This document shows positions 1-10,800 of a stretch of 64,000 bases of DNA, one piece after another. Source of the stretch: Chondrus crispus. Taxonomy: Eukaryota; Rhodophyta; Florideophyceae; Gigartinales; Gigartinaceae. A program made the translations under genes and the position numbers. The notes below the pieces were generated by a model. It searched no databases. It worked only from the letters and a program-made list of their open reading frames with translations, and was not told where the DNA came from. The stretch lies in contig NW_005179145.1 of NCBI RefSeq assembly GCF_000350225.1, positions 33,761 to 97,760 on the forward strand, given 5' to 3'. The stretch's first letter is position 1. Each line of letters starts with the position of its first letter.

Positions 1-400
1 GGAGGGCGGTGGCGGGAAGTGGGTAAAGTGGTGGAGTCAAAATTGTTTGGTTTATTAGTGCACGTGTAGAGGCGTTTGAAGTGAGATGCAGGCGCAAGCG
101 ACAAATTGAAACGCGACATCGACCATTCGCTGACGAAATTAAAAAAATGTCGACTTATTCTATTGGCTCCCGCCGCCCGAGCAACACCTGCCCCGTCTTA
201 ACCCCTCCCTCTCAATCCAACACCTCACCCCAACTCACCTTCAGCTCCCCTCTTCCCCGTCGCTCCCGTCGGCCTCTCTCCAGATACGCGCAGAGATATC
301 TCCGCCTCGCGCGCAACTCCACTCCACTCCTCCGGCTCCCCGCCGTCGTCGCGGCCCCCCCCCCTCCCTTGCGTTCCCCCCCTTCGGCAGCGCCGCGACC
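1..400. other. 5' flank of the MED9-like gene, pyrimidine-rich
   Basis: No gene was recognised here. From about position 170 the plus strand becomes strongly C-rich (runs of CCTCC and a C-run near 355-367), ending 20-30 bases before the ATG at 401. The same C-rich leader appears before the Arf-like gene at 6056, so it may be a promoter or 5' UTR habit of this genome. An open frame across 81-404 is low-complexity Ser/Pro/Arg and is not supported as a protein. Confidence 0.4.
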
Positions 401-883
401 ATGATGCCCGACGAGGCGCGCAAGCCCGTGCCGACGGGATCGGAGCTAGTGTCATCGTTCCAGATCCTGTCGCTGGTCGGCGAGACGCTGCGGCTGATTC
501 ACGACGGCGCGGACACCACCGCGACCACGCGCGCGCTCACGCAGCTGCGCGAGCGCTTCGAGCGGTGCGAGGGCATGCTGGACCGGCTGCCAGGCGGGTG
601 CCTAACGCGTGCGGAGCAGGTGAGGGAGATCGCGCGGTTACACGAGGAGCTGGAGCGCAAGCGCAAGCTGGTAAGGCAGTATGCCGAGCACGACCTGGTC
701 GCTCGTGTGCTCGCGCAGAAACCAGTCGCACCGCAGAAGGAGGAGATGGCGATGGAGGACGATGGCGCCGAAGAGGCCAATGAGGAGGCCGAGGATGTGA
801 TGATTGATGAGGAAGTGTTTGCCGATGTCGACGGTATGGGGAAGGACGTGGGGGATGACGTCCTTATGGGGTTAGATATTTGA
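401..883 (+). CDS. MED9: Mediator complex subunit 9 (MED9)-like
   Basis: Probable MED9 subunit of Mediator, the nuclear complex that bridges transcription factors and RNA polymerase II; MED9 belongs to the middle module. The 160-aa product has a helical core at about residues 18-95. Its segment DRLPGGCLTRAEQ (about 61-73) followed by an E/R-rich coiled coil matches in pattern the human MED9 stretch TMPGIHLSPEQQ and its following helix. The tail (about 115-160) is very acidic (EEANEEAED and several Asp). The size fits the family (human about 146 aa). There are two adjacent ATGs (401 and 404); the first is taken. No intron is seen. MED9 is short and fast-evolving, so the call rests on the pattern of one helical pair and is good but not certain. 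Confidence 0.66.
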   Translation: MMPDEARKPVPTGSELVSSFQILSLVGETLRLIHDGADTTATTRALTQLRERFERCEGMLDRLPGGCLTRAEQVREIARLHEELERKRKLVRQYAEHDLVARVLAQKPVAPQKEEMAMEDDGAEEANEEAEDVMIDEEVFADVDGMGKDVGDDVLMGLDI

Positions 884-2639
884 AGCGGTGCGTGGACGGT
901 GCGGGGTCGGATGCCTCATGGTTGTATGTATGTATGTGTGATTGTTTTACTTGTTATTGCAAATGAGTGGGAGGTTATATATGAGTTGCACGAGTTGTAT
1001 GGAGCACGAAGCGGGCGAGAGAGCGGGACCATTCCCTACCAAAGGTTTTGGGAAGAAATCACAGTTGTGGCGTGCAGAAGTGGTTGCCTGGCCTCTGGCA
1101 GAGGAGCCATTTGGTATAGAAGTGGTGTAAAATGTACAGTATCTTGGCTCTGTGAGCGATAAATCTTGGAAATAGGCCTAGTGTCTATTTGACTTTTTTT
1201 TTTCCTGAATTGAGAACAGAAAAGTCCTCAATTGAGGACATTTCAAATTAGAACCTTCTGACGCTGGACAGCATGCTCTTAAATAATTTAGGCGTTTGAT
1301 AGTGAAACCAGGCTCATTTTTGAGGCAAAAGAACAAGGGTTTATTAGGGTATGGTATCTTCCGGGAAAAATGTGTTTCGGTTTGGCTAAGAATTACCGCC
1401 AAAATGTGTACTGGGTGCATCCAGGAAATAAAATTCCGCCACTTCGCCACTTCTCACCCAATCAGAGGTCGTGAAAAGTGGCGAATATTCGCCACTCCAG
1501 GCGAAGCGGAGGGACCCCCCTGGGATGTCTCCACTTCGCTACCCGACGTTTCCACTCCGCCACATTTGGCATGCATCGTCCTCGCCACGCTGTTGCTGCT
1601 CTCGCAGCGTCTACAGCCGCATTTGTCGCGGCTCTGGCGACTCTCACAATTTTAAAGGCTCCTCGCCGAAAAAGAAGGTCACGAACGGCACCAAAATACA
1701 AACGGGCTGCCCGTCTTCGCCCAGAGCGTCATGTGCAAACGAACACCATGAAACCCTAGCGTGTGTGAAAGGGCGGCCGGCGTGTGAGCAGGAGCCGCTG
1801 GCGTGTTTGTGGGGGTGGTCGGCGTGTGAGCTAGAGCTGCTGGCGTGCTTGTGGGGGTGGTCGGCGTGTGAGCAAGAGCTGCTGGCGTGTGAGCGATGGC
1901 GGCCGGCGTGTGTTCGAGGGCGTGCGATATGTGTGTCGCCGGACTGAGACTCGTAAGACCTCTTGGCTGAGGTCTCCGTGGAGTAGAGTCTGGGTCCATT
2001 GCGGTGGTCCATGGGATAGAGCGACATTCGACATACTATGTTCTTATGTCGCATATGGATAGATGTCATGAAATAGGGTTGTTTTGGCCATTCCCAGGAC
2101 GGGAAACAGTATGTATTCTACTAAAAAGAATATTCTTTTGCGGGTCATTCTTTTAAAGAGAGACTACTGTAGTGTCTAGACGACAAGTGACCCCATATGA
2201 GGTCAATTTTCAACTTATTTTTTCTCGACTTGTGCCCAACATGAAGGAGAAAGATACTCTCGCCACCGCAGTTGACTTCTGCGTTGCTGAAGGGTGGAGT
2301 TTGGTGAGATTTGCCCGTCTTTTCCAGCCATTTTTAGAATGCATAAAAAAGAAGCTTTTTTGAATAACCTCAAAACGTTCTGTGTTGATATCTTTGAAAG
2401 CAAAATGCCTGTTTAAAACATGAACCGAATATTGTAACTTCACTAGATTCTTAGTCTTTCTGTGTATTTACAAATTCTATCCCAATGTTTTGCAATATGT
2501 TCTTGCCGAGGGCATATACGTCAAAGAAATGGTGTCCAAGCTGACTTTATAGAGTTTCGATTTAATGTAAATATTTTTGCAAAAAAAGGCGCCTCATATG
2601 AGGCAAATCGCTTGTCATCTAGCTCTAGACACTAGCTAC
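884..2639. other. Gene-free stretch with palindromes and a short tandem repeat
   Basis: No convincing coding region is seen in about 1.75 kb. It holds a 20-bp perfect palindrome at 1477-1496 (AGTGGCGAATATTCGCCACT), a 16-bp palindrome near 1221-1236 (GTCCTCAATTGAGGAC), and a G/T-rich tandem repeat at 1772-1915. The short open frames across 1462-2069 come from that repeat and are Ser/His- or Ala/Pro-biased in each frame, as expected of repeats rather than a gene. Confidence 0.5.
1772..1915. repeat. Minisatellite, about 42-bp unit, three copies
   Basis: The core GGCGTGTGAGC followed by a GAGC(T/C)GCTGGCGTG segment and TTGTGGGGGT recurs at about 1772, 1817 and 1859, with a shortened fourth start near 1898. 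Spacing between units 2 and 3 is 42 bp. Confidence 0.75.
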
Positions 2640-4095
2640 AGTAGCTAGAAGAAAGAGAAACCGGTCTGCTCTCTATTAGAACCCATTATCGAAAGCATGT
2701 TTGACTTTCAATTTACAAAGGCGTCATGAATACAGTATTGGAGACATGGGTGTCATTCAACGAACCTTCAAAGGCTGTACTGTAGAAAGGAAACACATGC
2801 GGGTCGGTTCGTGCAGCTCAGGTGACGTGTCCAGCGTGGCATCGCATAGAAGGAAGATAGAGAAAGCAGTCTGCTCTCTAGTAGACTCATTGGGGAAGGT
2901 GTATTTGAGAAAGGAACAAAGAGAAACCGGTCTGCTCTCTAGTAGACTGATTAGGGTAGGCATGTTTGACTGTCAAATTTCAAAGGTGTCAATGTCCTCT
3001 AGTGGAGATGTTTGTCAATCATGGGAACCTCTAAAATTGAAAAAAGCCCATACGTGACGGTCGATTGGTGCGGGTTCGGTGACGGATCTAGCATCTTACA
3101 GAAAGGAAGAAAAAGAAACCGGTCTGCCCTCTTGTAGACTCATTGGGGAGAGCATGTTTGACTATCAAATTACAAAGTCGTCATGCATTCTTCAGTATTG
3201 GAGACATATTTGTCATTCATACGAACTTCTAGGGCAGGGCTGTAGAAAGGAAACACGTGCCGGTCGATTGGTGCGGGTTGGGTGACGGGTCCAACATCAC
3301 ATAGAAGGTAAGAAAGAGAAGCGTGTGTGCTTTCTAATGAAGTCATTGGGGAAAGCATGTTTGGCTATCAAATTACGAAGTCGTCAAGGACTCTTCAGTA
3401 CTTGACATGGAAGGCGTTCGTACGAAGTTGCAAAGGCTGTGGAAAGGAAACACGTGCCGGTCGATTAATGCGGGTTGAGTGGCGGGGTCCAAAATCACAT
3501 AGAATGTAAGAAAGAGAAACCTGTGTGCTCTTTAATGAAGTCATTAGGGAAAGCATGTTTGACTATCAAATTACAAAGTCATGGACTCTGCAGAATTGGA
3601 GACATGGAAGGCGTTCGTACGAACATGCAAAGGCTGTAGAAAGGAAACACATGCGGGTCGATTCGCGCGGCTCAGGTGACGTGTCCAGCGTGGCATCGTA
3701 CAGAAGGAAGATAGAGAAACCAGTCTGGTTTCTCTATCTTCTCTCTAGCGGACTCATTGGGGAAAGCATGTTTGACTTTTTAATTACAAAGGCGTCATGG
3801 ACTCTACAGCATTGGAGACGTGGTTAATATTCGTACAAGTCCAAGACCGAAGAAGGAGACACGTACGGATCGATTTTTGCGGGGTTAAGTGACGCGTACC
3901 ATATCGCACAGAAAGAAGGAAAGAGAAAGCGGTCTGCTCTCTAGGTAGTGGACTCATTGGGTAAAGCATGTTTGACTTTTAAATTACAAAGGCGTCAAAG
4001 TACTCCAAGAAATAGTAGCAAAAGCTGTAGAAAGGAAACACGTGCGGATGGATTGATGCGGGTCAGGTGACGGGTCCAGGGTGGCATCGCATATG
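2640..4095. repeat. Degenerate satellite, about seven units of ~200 bp
   Basis: The core GCATGTTTGACT recurs at about 2695, 2960, 3152, 3355, 3553, 3766 and 3966, giving unit lengths of 265, 192, 203, 198, 213 and 200 bp. Each unit also carries, in the same order, a GGTCTGCTCTCTAGTAGACT-like block, AAATTACAAAGTCGTCA, a TTGGAGACATGG block, GGCTGTAGAAAGGAAACACG, a CGGGTCGATT block and GGTGACGGGTCCAGCGTGGC. Units differ by many substitutions and small indels, so the array is old. Short frames inside repeat the same peptide and are not genes. Confidence 0.88.
3707..3741. repeat. Perfect 16-bp-arm hairpin inside the satellite
   Basis: GAAGATAGAGAAACCA (3707-3722) is followed by GTC and its exact reverse complement (3726-3741). 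The left arm is part of the normal repeat unit; the right arm replaces the block that other units carry here. Confidence 0.85.
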
Positions 4096-6055
4096 TGGAT
4101 GATGAAGTGGTCAGGGGTGATCAAGAAGGAAAGCGGATGAAAAGGGGGTGATCTTTGGGACAATGAGAGGATGGAGGGTTCACTAGATGGTGGGTTTGCG
4201 TGTTTGTGCTCGTGTGAGCATTGTTGTGAACGTAAAGAGGAGGGGGAGGTGTAACCCTTTTTCTTATGTCCAGATAAGATGCCGAGGGAGAAGGACTAGG
4301 AGAAAGATGATGGGAGACAGGTGTTGAGAGCGAGATGGTGAAACATAGAGGGGCAAATACGTGCGAGCTGATTATTACAACATGCCCTATGTTACCCATC
4401 TATCAATTCATGATTCCAGTCATCTATCTATTCGAAGACACCCTGATACTGTATGTATGGTGGCGGACACACATAGTTTTTCCACAGTTTATGTGGGCTA
4501 TGCTGGGAGACTTGTCATACGAGACAGTCTGGCAGTGTACGCTGTGTACACTGTACACTGCCGGAGTACACTGTACAGTACTTGTACGCTACAGTACAAG
4601 TGTCTTGTATCTGCCTGCGAGCTGACACGGCGCAGCAATGGCGCAGTACTGTATGACACGTGAGAAAAAGATATTTTCGGACGGGACAGGGAGGAATGGG
4701 AAGTATGTGATTTTGTTGGGGAATGGAATTGCGGCGACTGTGTGGCGCGGCAAAGCGGAGAGGTTTGTTGGAATTGGAGATTTCACTCTGCGGCAGGGCG
4801 GTGTCGAACGGGCCTCAGGCAGTGGAGATTTTTAGGCAAGGGGCTGCATGCAATCTTGTTGCAGAGGCGGATAGAGTGAGCGAGAAGTGGCGAACGGCTG
4901 AAAACGGACGCCCGTTGAGATCGAGATTGGTGTTTGGGCTGGGCGAGTGCGGCACGTGGGGTGGTTTAGAGATTTAGATGTGAGATGGAGATGAAGCGCG
5001 AAGCAGAAAGTGGAGCATGGGGGACAAAAAAGGGGAATGTACGGCTGAGAAAGGGATAACGCGCTGGGGGGCACAGGCGGGGAGAGGGGTAAAGCGAGGT
5101 GTATACGAGGAAGAGTAAACGGAAGTAGGAATCGGAAGTAGGGTGGAGGGGGAGTAGTTGGCGCGAGGATGGAAGGCGTCGCGGGCGACGGGTAAAAATA
5201 AAAGTGCGGCCCGGAAAACGGAGGGCGGAGAAACCGGGTCGAGCACCACGCCTCGCGGCAAGGCGGAGACATACCAAAAGGCGATTTGGGTATGCGTCGT
5301 TTGGACCCAGATACGTCGCCCCTGCCACACGAACTTCCCCGGTGAGTGGCCCACAGCACGCGCCCCGTGTCCGCGTGCTTGCTCCCCATGTATCCGGTTC
5401 CGCCCCCTCCCCTTCCCACCCGGTCCCCGCATGCATATGCACACTAGTGTAACCAGAAGACCTCTTCTTGTGTTTAAAGACCAACCACCCCTTCCCTCCT
5501 TCCCCATCTCCCTCCTTCCCCTCCCCCCTCCTTCCTCCGACTCAACTCCACTGCTTTCCGCAGCCAAAGTACAGCCACTTCCCCACCACCCGCCCCGCTC
5601 CTTGCGCACATTCGTCTTTCTCGCCTGGCCCGCAACTTCCCTGCTATTCTTGGTTTCCGCTCCGCCACATATGCACACCAATTCCTCTCACACTCTCCGT
5701 ACTTCCTCACCCCGTTACTCGCATCATCACCCGCAGCCTCGCACCCCCGCACCCTTCTCACCGAGCCCTCCGTTTCTTCGCTCCCACCCATTTCTCCTTC
5801 TGTGACTTCCAAGACAATACGTTCCCCCTCGACTTTTCGTCGGTCCTGTCCAATTCAACCAAACCTGCCTCCCCCGCAAAGAACGTTTCACCCCTATCTG
5901 CATAACTACCTGTAGATTCCTCTACTCACAAACACACACGTAACCACACAAATTCTTCCTTCTCCTTCCACTTCTCTGCATCCGTGCCCTCTTTCTGCTC
6001 GCCCCAACTGCCACCTAAGCACTTGTTCAACTCTTCACCAAAAAAACTAGTCATC
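4096..6055. other. Gene-free region leading into the Arf-like gene
   Basis: About 2 kb without a convincing gene. Around 4540-4615 lies a cluster of GTAC-centred dyads (TGTACACTGTACA, GTACACTGTACAGTAC, TACAGTACAAG). From about 4830 to 5160 the plus strand is purine-rich and from about 5460 to 6050 strongly pyrimidine-rich, which creates long but low-complexity open frames on both strands (Pro/Ser-rich plus, Arg/Gly-rich minus). The last 600 bases probably hold the promoter and 5' UTR of the gene at 6056. Confidence 0.45.
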
Positions 6056-6634
6056 ATGGGAGCATGTATGTCCGCATCCCACTTCCGCCACGCCGGTTCC
6101 CGAGGTGTTCTCGTCCTCGGCCTCGACGGTGCAGGCGCCACCACTATTCTCTACCAGCTGGTACTTGGAAAGCGCCTTGAAACTATTCCCACTCTCGGTC
6201 TCAATCAGGAGAGCGTCACTGTCGATGGACTTGAACTCGAATGTTGGGATATTGGTGGTTTAGACCAAGTCCGCACGCTGTGGCGCCAGTATTCTCGCGA
6301 TGCCGATGCTGTTATCTTTGTCGTCGATTCCTCAGATGTCGAGCGTTTAAAACTCGCTTCTACAGAGCTTGCAAGTTTATACAAAGGACACTCCAAGCGC
6401 AACTCTATCCAACATGACCGCCCGCTCCTCATCTTTGCTAACAAGCAGGACACTCCTACTGCTGTCTCTACCCAGCAAGTGGAAAAAGTACTCAAGGTCA
6501 ATTACATTCACGTTGACACTTTCCGGATCTTCCCCTGTTCTGCTAACAACCGCGAGAGCTTGATGAAAGGTATAAATTGGCTCGTTACTGAACTCAAGGG
6601 AAGAAGCCCCGTTAGGCCACACGGAGACGCCTAG
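6056..6634 (+). CDS. Atypical Arf/Arl-family small GTPase lacking P-loop Lys and switch-II Gln
   Basis: A 192-aa Arf-like protein, intronless. The start at 6056 gives MGACMS, a good N-myristoylation motif (Gly2, Ser6) with a nearby Cys4; an in-frame upstream open stretch begins at a non-ATG codon and is ignored. Arf hallmarks are present: GLDGAGATT (22-30), PTLG (45-48), WDIGGLD (64-70), FANKQD (127-132) and CSA (161-163). Two key residues differ. The P-loop lysine is Ala28 (normally GLDAAGKTT), and the catalytic glutamine of WDxGGQ is Leu69. In known Arfs the lysine binds the beta/gamma phosphates and the glutamine drives hydrolysis, so this protein should bind nucleotide weakly or hydrolyse it very poorly. 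The otherwise intact frame and conserved NKQD argue for a functional atypical member rather than a pseudogene. Subfamily (Arf, Arl1, Arl2 and so on) cannot be decided by eye. Confidence 0.9.
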   Translation: MGACMSASHFRHAGSRGVLVLGLDGAGATTILYQLVLGKRLETIPTLGLNQESVTVDGLELECWDIGGLDQVRTLWRQYSRDADAVIFVVDSSDVERLKLASTELASLYKGHSKRNSIQHDRPLLIFANKQDTPTAVSTQQVEKVLKVNYIHVDTFRIFPCSANNRESLMKGINWLVTELKGRSPVRPHGDA

Positions 6635-6839
6635 AAGTTTTGCGACTCGTTGTTCACCATTTCTGTCAACTTGTGCGTCTAGGTGTGTTGCTGCGAAGGG
6701 GTGTTAGGATGTATTTTTCTTATAAGATAAACTCCGCCTGGTACACATTACTTCACTACCGCTTCAATATCGCCCACACTTCTTGCTTTTCGCGAATGCG
6801 TTGCCCTTACGACCCTGCGATTCTGACAACTCATACTTC

Positions 6840-7502
6840 TTACCGTGGGTGCCACCTCGACTCTCTCAGCCACACAACAGCTGGTAAATTGGTGATGTGC
6901 TTGCTATCAGAAAGTGCCAGCTTTCTCAGGCTTCCTCGCTGTGGAACAGTGAAAAACCTGAAATTAGCAATGTCATGGTCGACCAGTGCGAGTCGTTCTT
7001 CAAGTGGTGGCCGCTCATATCCATGTCCGTCTTTGGACAGTAGGAACGAAGTCCTCGGACAAACCACTTCTTCACTCTCGTGCTCTCGACTGGTCAAAAA
7101 CATCAGGGATGTCCGTGGCGGGAGTACAGCAAGGTTGTTCATGTCACGTTTTCGAGTCGGCTTGGGATTGCAATACTTCAGCAATTCCCTTCCGATGCTC
7201 CCGTTCCATGCCAAGACTGTTTTCACAATCCCTGCTTCAATAATGCGTCGATGAAACTTGCTTACCCGTTGCACCTCGAGCGAAAACCGCACAATCGGTT
7301 TAGGAAGAAAAAGACTTGGAAATTTGTTGTTTTGAGAAATGAGCTTCTTGATTGCAGCCATGGCGTTTTCTCTGGGACTCAAGGCATCGGCGACGAGCGC
7401 TTCTATGCTCGGCAGTAGCTTTTGCACTATATTTGAATGCTGACAGTATGGCTGGAACTTGGTGAGAATGCGTTCTAGGGGGGTGCTCATCATGTTCGTC
7501 AT
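6840..7502 (-). CDS. Unrecognised 220-aa protein
   Basis: Not recognised. It is a single open frame with ATG at 7502 and normal, non-repetitive composition. The N-terminal 75 residues look helical (TPLERILTKFQPY, LLPSIEALVADAL); the centre is basic (VQRVSKFHRRI, NPKPTRKRD); no signal peptide, membrane segment or known motif is seen. It is convergent with the Arf-like gene (206 bp apart) and divergent from the large gene starting at 7852 (350 bp shared upstream region). An open frame on the opposite strand at 6640-7254 is Cys/Ser-rich and less protein-like. Length and position support a real gene, but nothing proves it. Confidence 0.45.
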   Translation of the reverse strand: MTNMMSTPLERILTKFQPYCQHSNIVQKLLPSIEALVADALSPRENAMAAIKKLISQNNKFPSLFLPKPIVRFSLEVQRVSKFHRRIIEAGIVKTVLAWNGSIGRELLKYCNPKPTRKRDMNNLAVLPPRTSLMFLTSREHESEEVVCPRTSFLLSKDGHGYERPPLEERLALVDHDIANFRFFTVPQRGSLRKLALSDSKHITNLPAVVWLRESRWHPR

Positions 7503-7851
7503 CTTATCCTGAGTAGTACGATCACCCCGAGCACAGGACGTAAATGGCCGAGAGCCAGTCAGGTATAGACTGTTGTTCCAGATGTACGGGACACGAGCAT
7601 CCCTTTAGAGAGACAGTGGCACAGAAGCGTATACCCGGCGAAGAGCGAAAGAAAAGAAGAAAAAAAAACGTTTTCGTTTCGCGACGGTGATCAGAATTTG
7701 CGACGCCACCAGGCAAAACGTTTTGTCTTCCTCAACCTCTGAAACCTCTGAAACATAATATTTGATTACCTTCTGAGGCGAGGTCTCCAGCGCACATGTT
7801 CAGTTACAACTAGTTGAGTGCCCACTTTTCCTTTTGAAGCCAAAGTCTTCA
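7503..7851. promoter_or_regulatory. Shared divergent upstream region
   Basis: This 349-bp gap separates two head-to-head genes (minus gene starting at 7502, plus gene at 7852), so it should hold both promoters. No clear TATA box is visible. A repeated CTCTGAAACCTCTGAAAC lies near 7738-7753. Further 5' exons of the plus gene here cannot be excluded. Confidence 0.3.
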
Positions 7852-10800
7852 ATGAAGCATCTGTGGGGTCCTGTGCGGCTTCACTTGATTTTCCATGATT
7901 GGTTTTCAACTTCACGACACCGAAACGAGAACGATGCGCTACAAGGAAAAGACGCAACGAGTTCAGCCTGCGAGAAGGCTCCATGGGAATTTGTGCGAAA
8001 TGTCAAGAGGTTAGTGTATTCTCACTTACTGTCTCAGCGCTCTCCGTTCACCAAAGCGCATAATAATGACTCTAACTGAACCCTTAATGACTTCTTTTTC
8101 TTCCTCCCAGAAACGTGTTCCCGGCTTCGTATCTGAAAGTGAAATTTTTTTCTCATTGTTGTGTGGGTGGTAGGGGAAAGAAGGAGAAGGCATGTGGGAA
8201 GTCGCTCATTGATATCACTAGATGGGAAGTATATCTTACGAAACAGTGCGAAGGGGTTGTTCACTCGAGAAACGGGATTCGGCAAACAACTTCTCAGAGA
8301 CGTGCAGATTGGAATAAAGCTATATCGGCTATTCTCGATGGGGATTTCGACCACATCCATCTCCTCCCTCAAGAACATCTCTCCTCCAACACACCGCCGG
8401 TCTTACCGTCCAATATGTTCTACGAAGACGACTACGCTGGGATTTTGCTCGGTTCTTTTGTCGCGATACGGAAAACGAGACCAAGAAAGAAGATGATCGT
8501 TGCTGATATCATGTCGTAAGTGAGCACTGCTTCCATCAAAAATTACTGCGAAAGTCGGCGCAAATTTTCTTCCTAACAGGTCAGGCCAACACCCGTATCC
8601 TCTGCCCACAGGAATGTTTTATTCGACAAAGAGCTTCTTTACGCAAAATCAAGTTGCACCAATAGTGCAGTTGATGAGTTCGTCAGACACAATGGATGTT
8701 TTGAAATCACCTGTTCGATTTGTTCCAGCTACTTCCAGGATGCCGCTGTCAAATCGCCCTGTTCAATCGCTAGTGTACCTCGAGAAAGTGTCGAGCCTGA
8801 ATCTCCAATCTTAGAATCTGTTATCAGAGCAAAATACCGACAGCGAACAACAACGCTGTGTACCCAACTATTGTGTAAGAATGTGGACTACTCCGACTCA
8901 GATACGAACTCGTTCTTCACGATGCACAGAGTTACGATCACTGAAATGTGCAGAAAGATTGCGGGCATTGGCACACTTGGACTTGAAAAGCCTTCCATAC
9001 AAGTGCAGAAAACTCAATTCGAAGAGCAATTCTTTGTGAAGCAAAGAATTTCGCATTGCGAACGACTTCAAACCCCGATCGTTTGTTTGGGTGTTCTTCT
9101 TCGACAGAAGGATCAATACATGAGCATCCAAAATATTCTGCCATTGCCTCTGATGCTGAAGATCCCTGCTTGGAACACAGAATTGGGCGACCTATTAAGA
9201 TACGTGAGACGCCTTCGTACATACGAGATGGGGTATTGGTGCGAAGGTTCCAGGGAAATCCTTAGGAAATCTCGATACTACCGAAAGCACTTAGTATACG
9301 ACATTCCTCCACTTCACACGCAGCGAATCATTCATCCATGTCCAGCGTTGGCCAAAAGGGATCTGCCATTATATTCGTTGGAAGCATCCGAACAAAACAC
9401 AGAGAGGACCAGCGCCGTGTTCGGAGTTTTTCACGAATTGACGAAGAAGAAAAGATTTCCGTCGAAACGATGGCTCAAGTTTGCTCGAGCCGTGAAAAAA
9501 AGTGTCGCTGAAGAAAACCATTTGTCGAATAAGTGGCGAAGGTCAAGGATTCGAGAATGTATAAACACCTTTGACCCGCCGAAGCGAAGGCACAATGTGG
9601 CAGGCAGAGAGACAATTCAAGCGATGTATTCAAAGACACAACAGATGGGAAGGGCAGAAACTCCTTCGAGGGAAACAGAAGAACAAGAAGAGGAAGGGTC
9701 TCAATCGTTTGAAAGCTTCTTACGTGCTATTGTTTATTCTGCTGAAGACAGTGAAGCAATCAGAGCTGACGATGGTCCTCTTAGCACTCTTCTTGAGCTC
9801 GGTGCACAACATACTAAGGAGCATGAACGAAACGCAAAAGGGTTGAGTCCCAACTTCATCAACCGGAAATCCCATAATTCGGTTGCTAGGGAGGGGGGAC
9901 GGTTATCCCCTCTCGGGGAGCTTCAGGAAGGAGCTGAAAGACGGCATGATGTGGGCACAAGGCAGGAGAGTGGTAAATTGTTTTTGGAAGCTCCCGAAAA
10001 TCTAGTTTGCGCATCATCGAGTTTGCAACTCGCGGCTCATTTCCTTCGCTGTAACGTCAGAGGTGTCGTATATCTTCCACCGCAGCTATCATTTCTCTCC
10101 GCTCTAGCAGTTATTATTAACTCGTTCCTCTCCGAACCAATGTGCGATCATCGAGTCGCAGTAGTATGCGAGCCAAACGCAGGCATGGGAGAAACAGTGA
10201 ATTCATACCTCGATTTTACCTTCGACGGGAAAGTATCTATAGATGTTGCAAGAAGAGCAGACTTTGCGACACACCCTCCACTTGCATCTCTAACCAAAAA
10301 AACAGCACGTGTCGTCATCCTTGACAGTTTCGAGTTTACAGTTTCACCGGGATTTGCTCTTTTGGTTGTGTTTGCCCCAGAGGTGTCATCCACCCTATTT
10401 GAAGGTCCACAAAGCCTGAGCAGATCTGGAACGAAAGTTTTGAGTGCAGCATCCATATGGAAGAGCATACCGTCGGTTCTCGTCTTGCCTTCTTATTTTC
10501 ATGACACAGTGATATCGTACTCGCAGAAAGTGCCTCGTTTCGCCAATTTGCTCGACCTGAAAGACACATATTTCATCCTGGAAAAAGATGACATAGAACA
10601 TCTTCTCTTGCTCTCACGGCGAAGTTTTCTGTTTCTTGTTCCTCCGCGGGATGTCCTTGAATTCATTGCCTTATTGGAAACAGAGGCATCATCTTTCTTT
10701 CCAGCATATCAGAAAATTGCTGCAGCGGAGCAGTGCAATACAGGCGGCTGTATCAGTTGTTTACAGGACGTCGATATCACTGTTTTAGAAAAACATCTCC

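Noticed and set aside
1471-2069. Open frames across the 42-bp minisatellite on both strands
   Set aside because: All frames repeat the unit (His/Ser-rich or Ala/Pro-rich) and none resembles a protein.
4832-5805. Long open frames of 170-235 aa on both strands
   Set aside because: They follow purine- or pyrimidine-rich tracts, giving Pro/Ser-rich or Arg/Gly-rich low-complexity products in several frames at once.
6640-7254. 204-aa open frame opposite the 220-aa minus-strand gene
   Set aside because: Cys/Ser-rich composition, with the upstream part falling in the 3' region of the Arf-like gene; the minus-strand frame is longer and more protein-like.
8614-8814. Alternative exon frame using the acceptor at 8580
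   Set aside because: It meets a stop at 8814, whereas the acceptor at 8611 continues in frame into the 3.4-kb exon.
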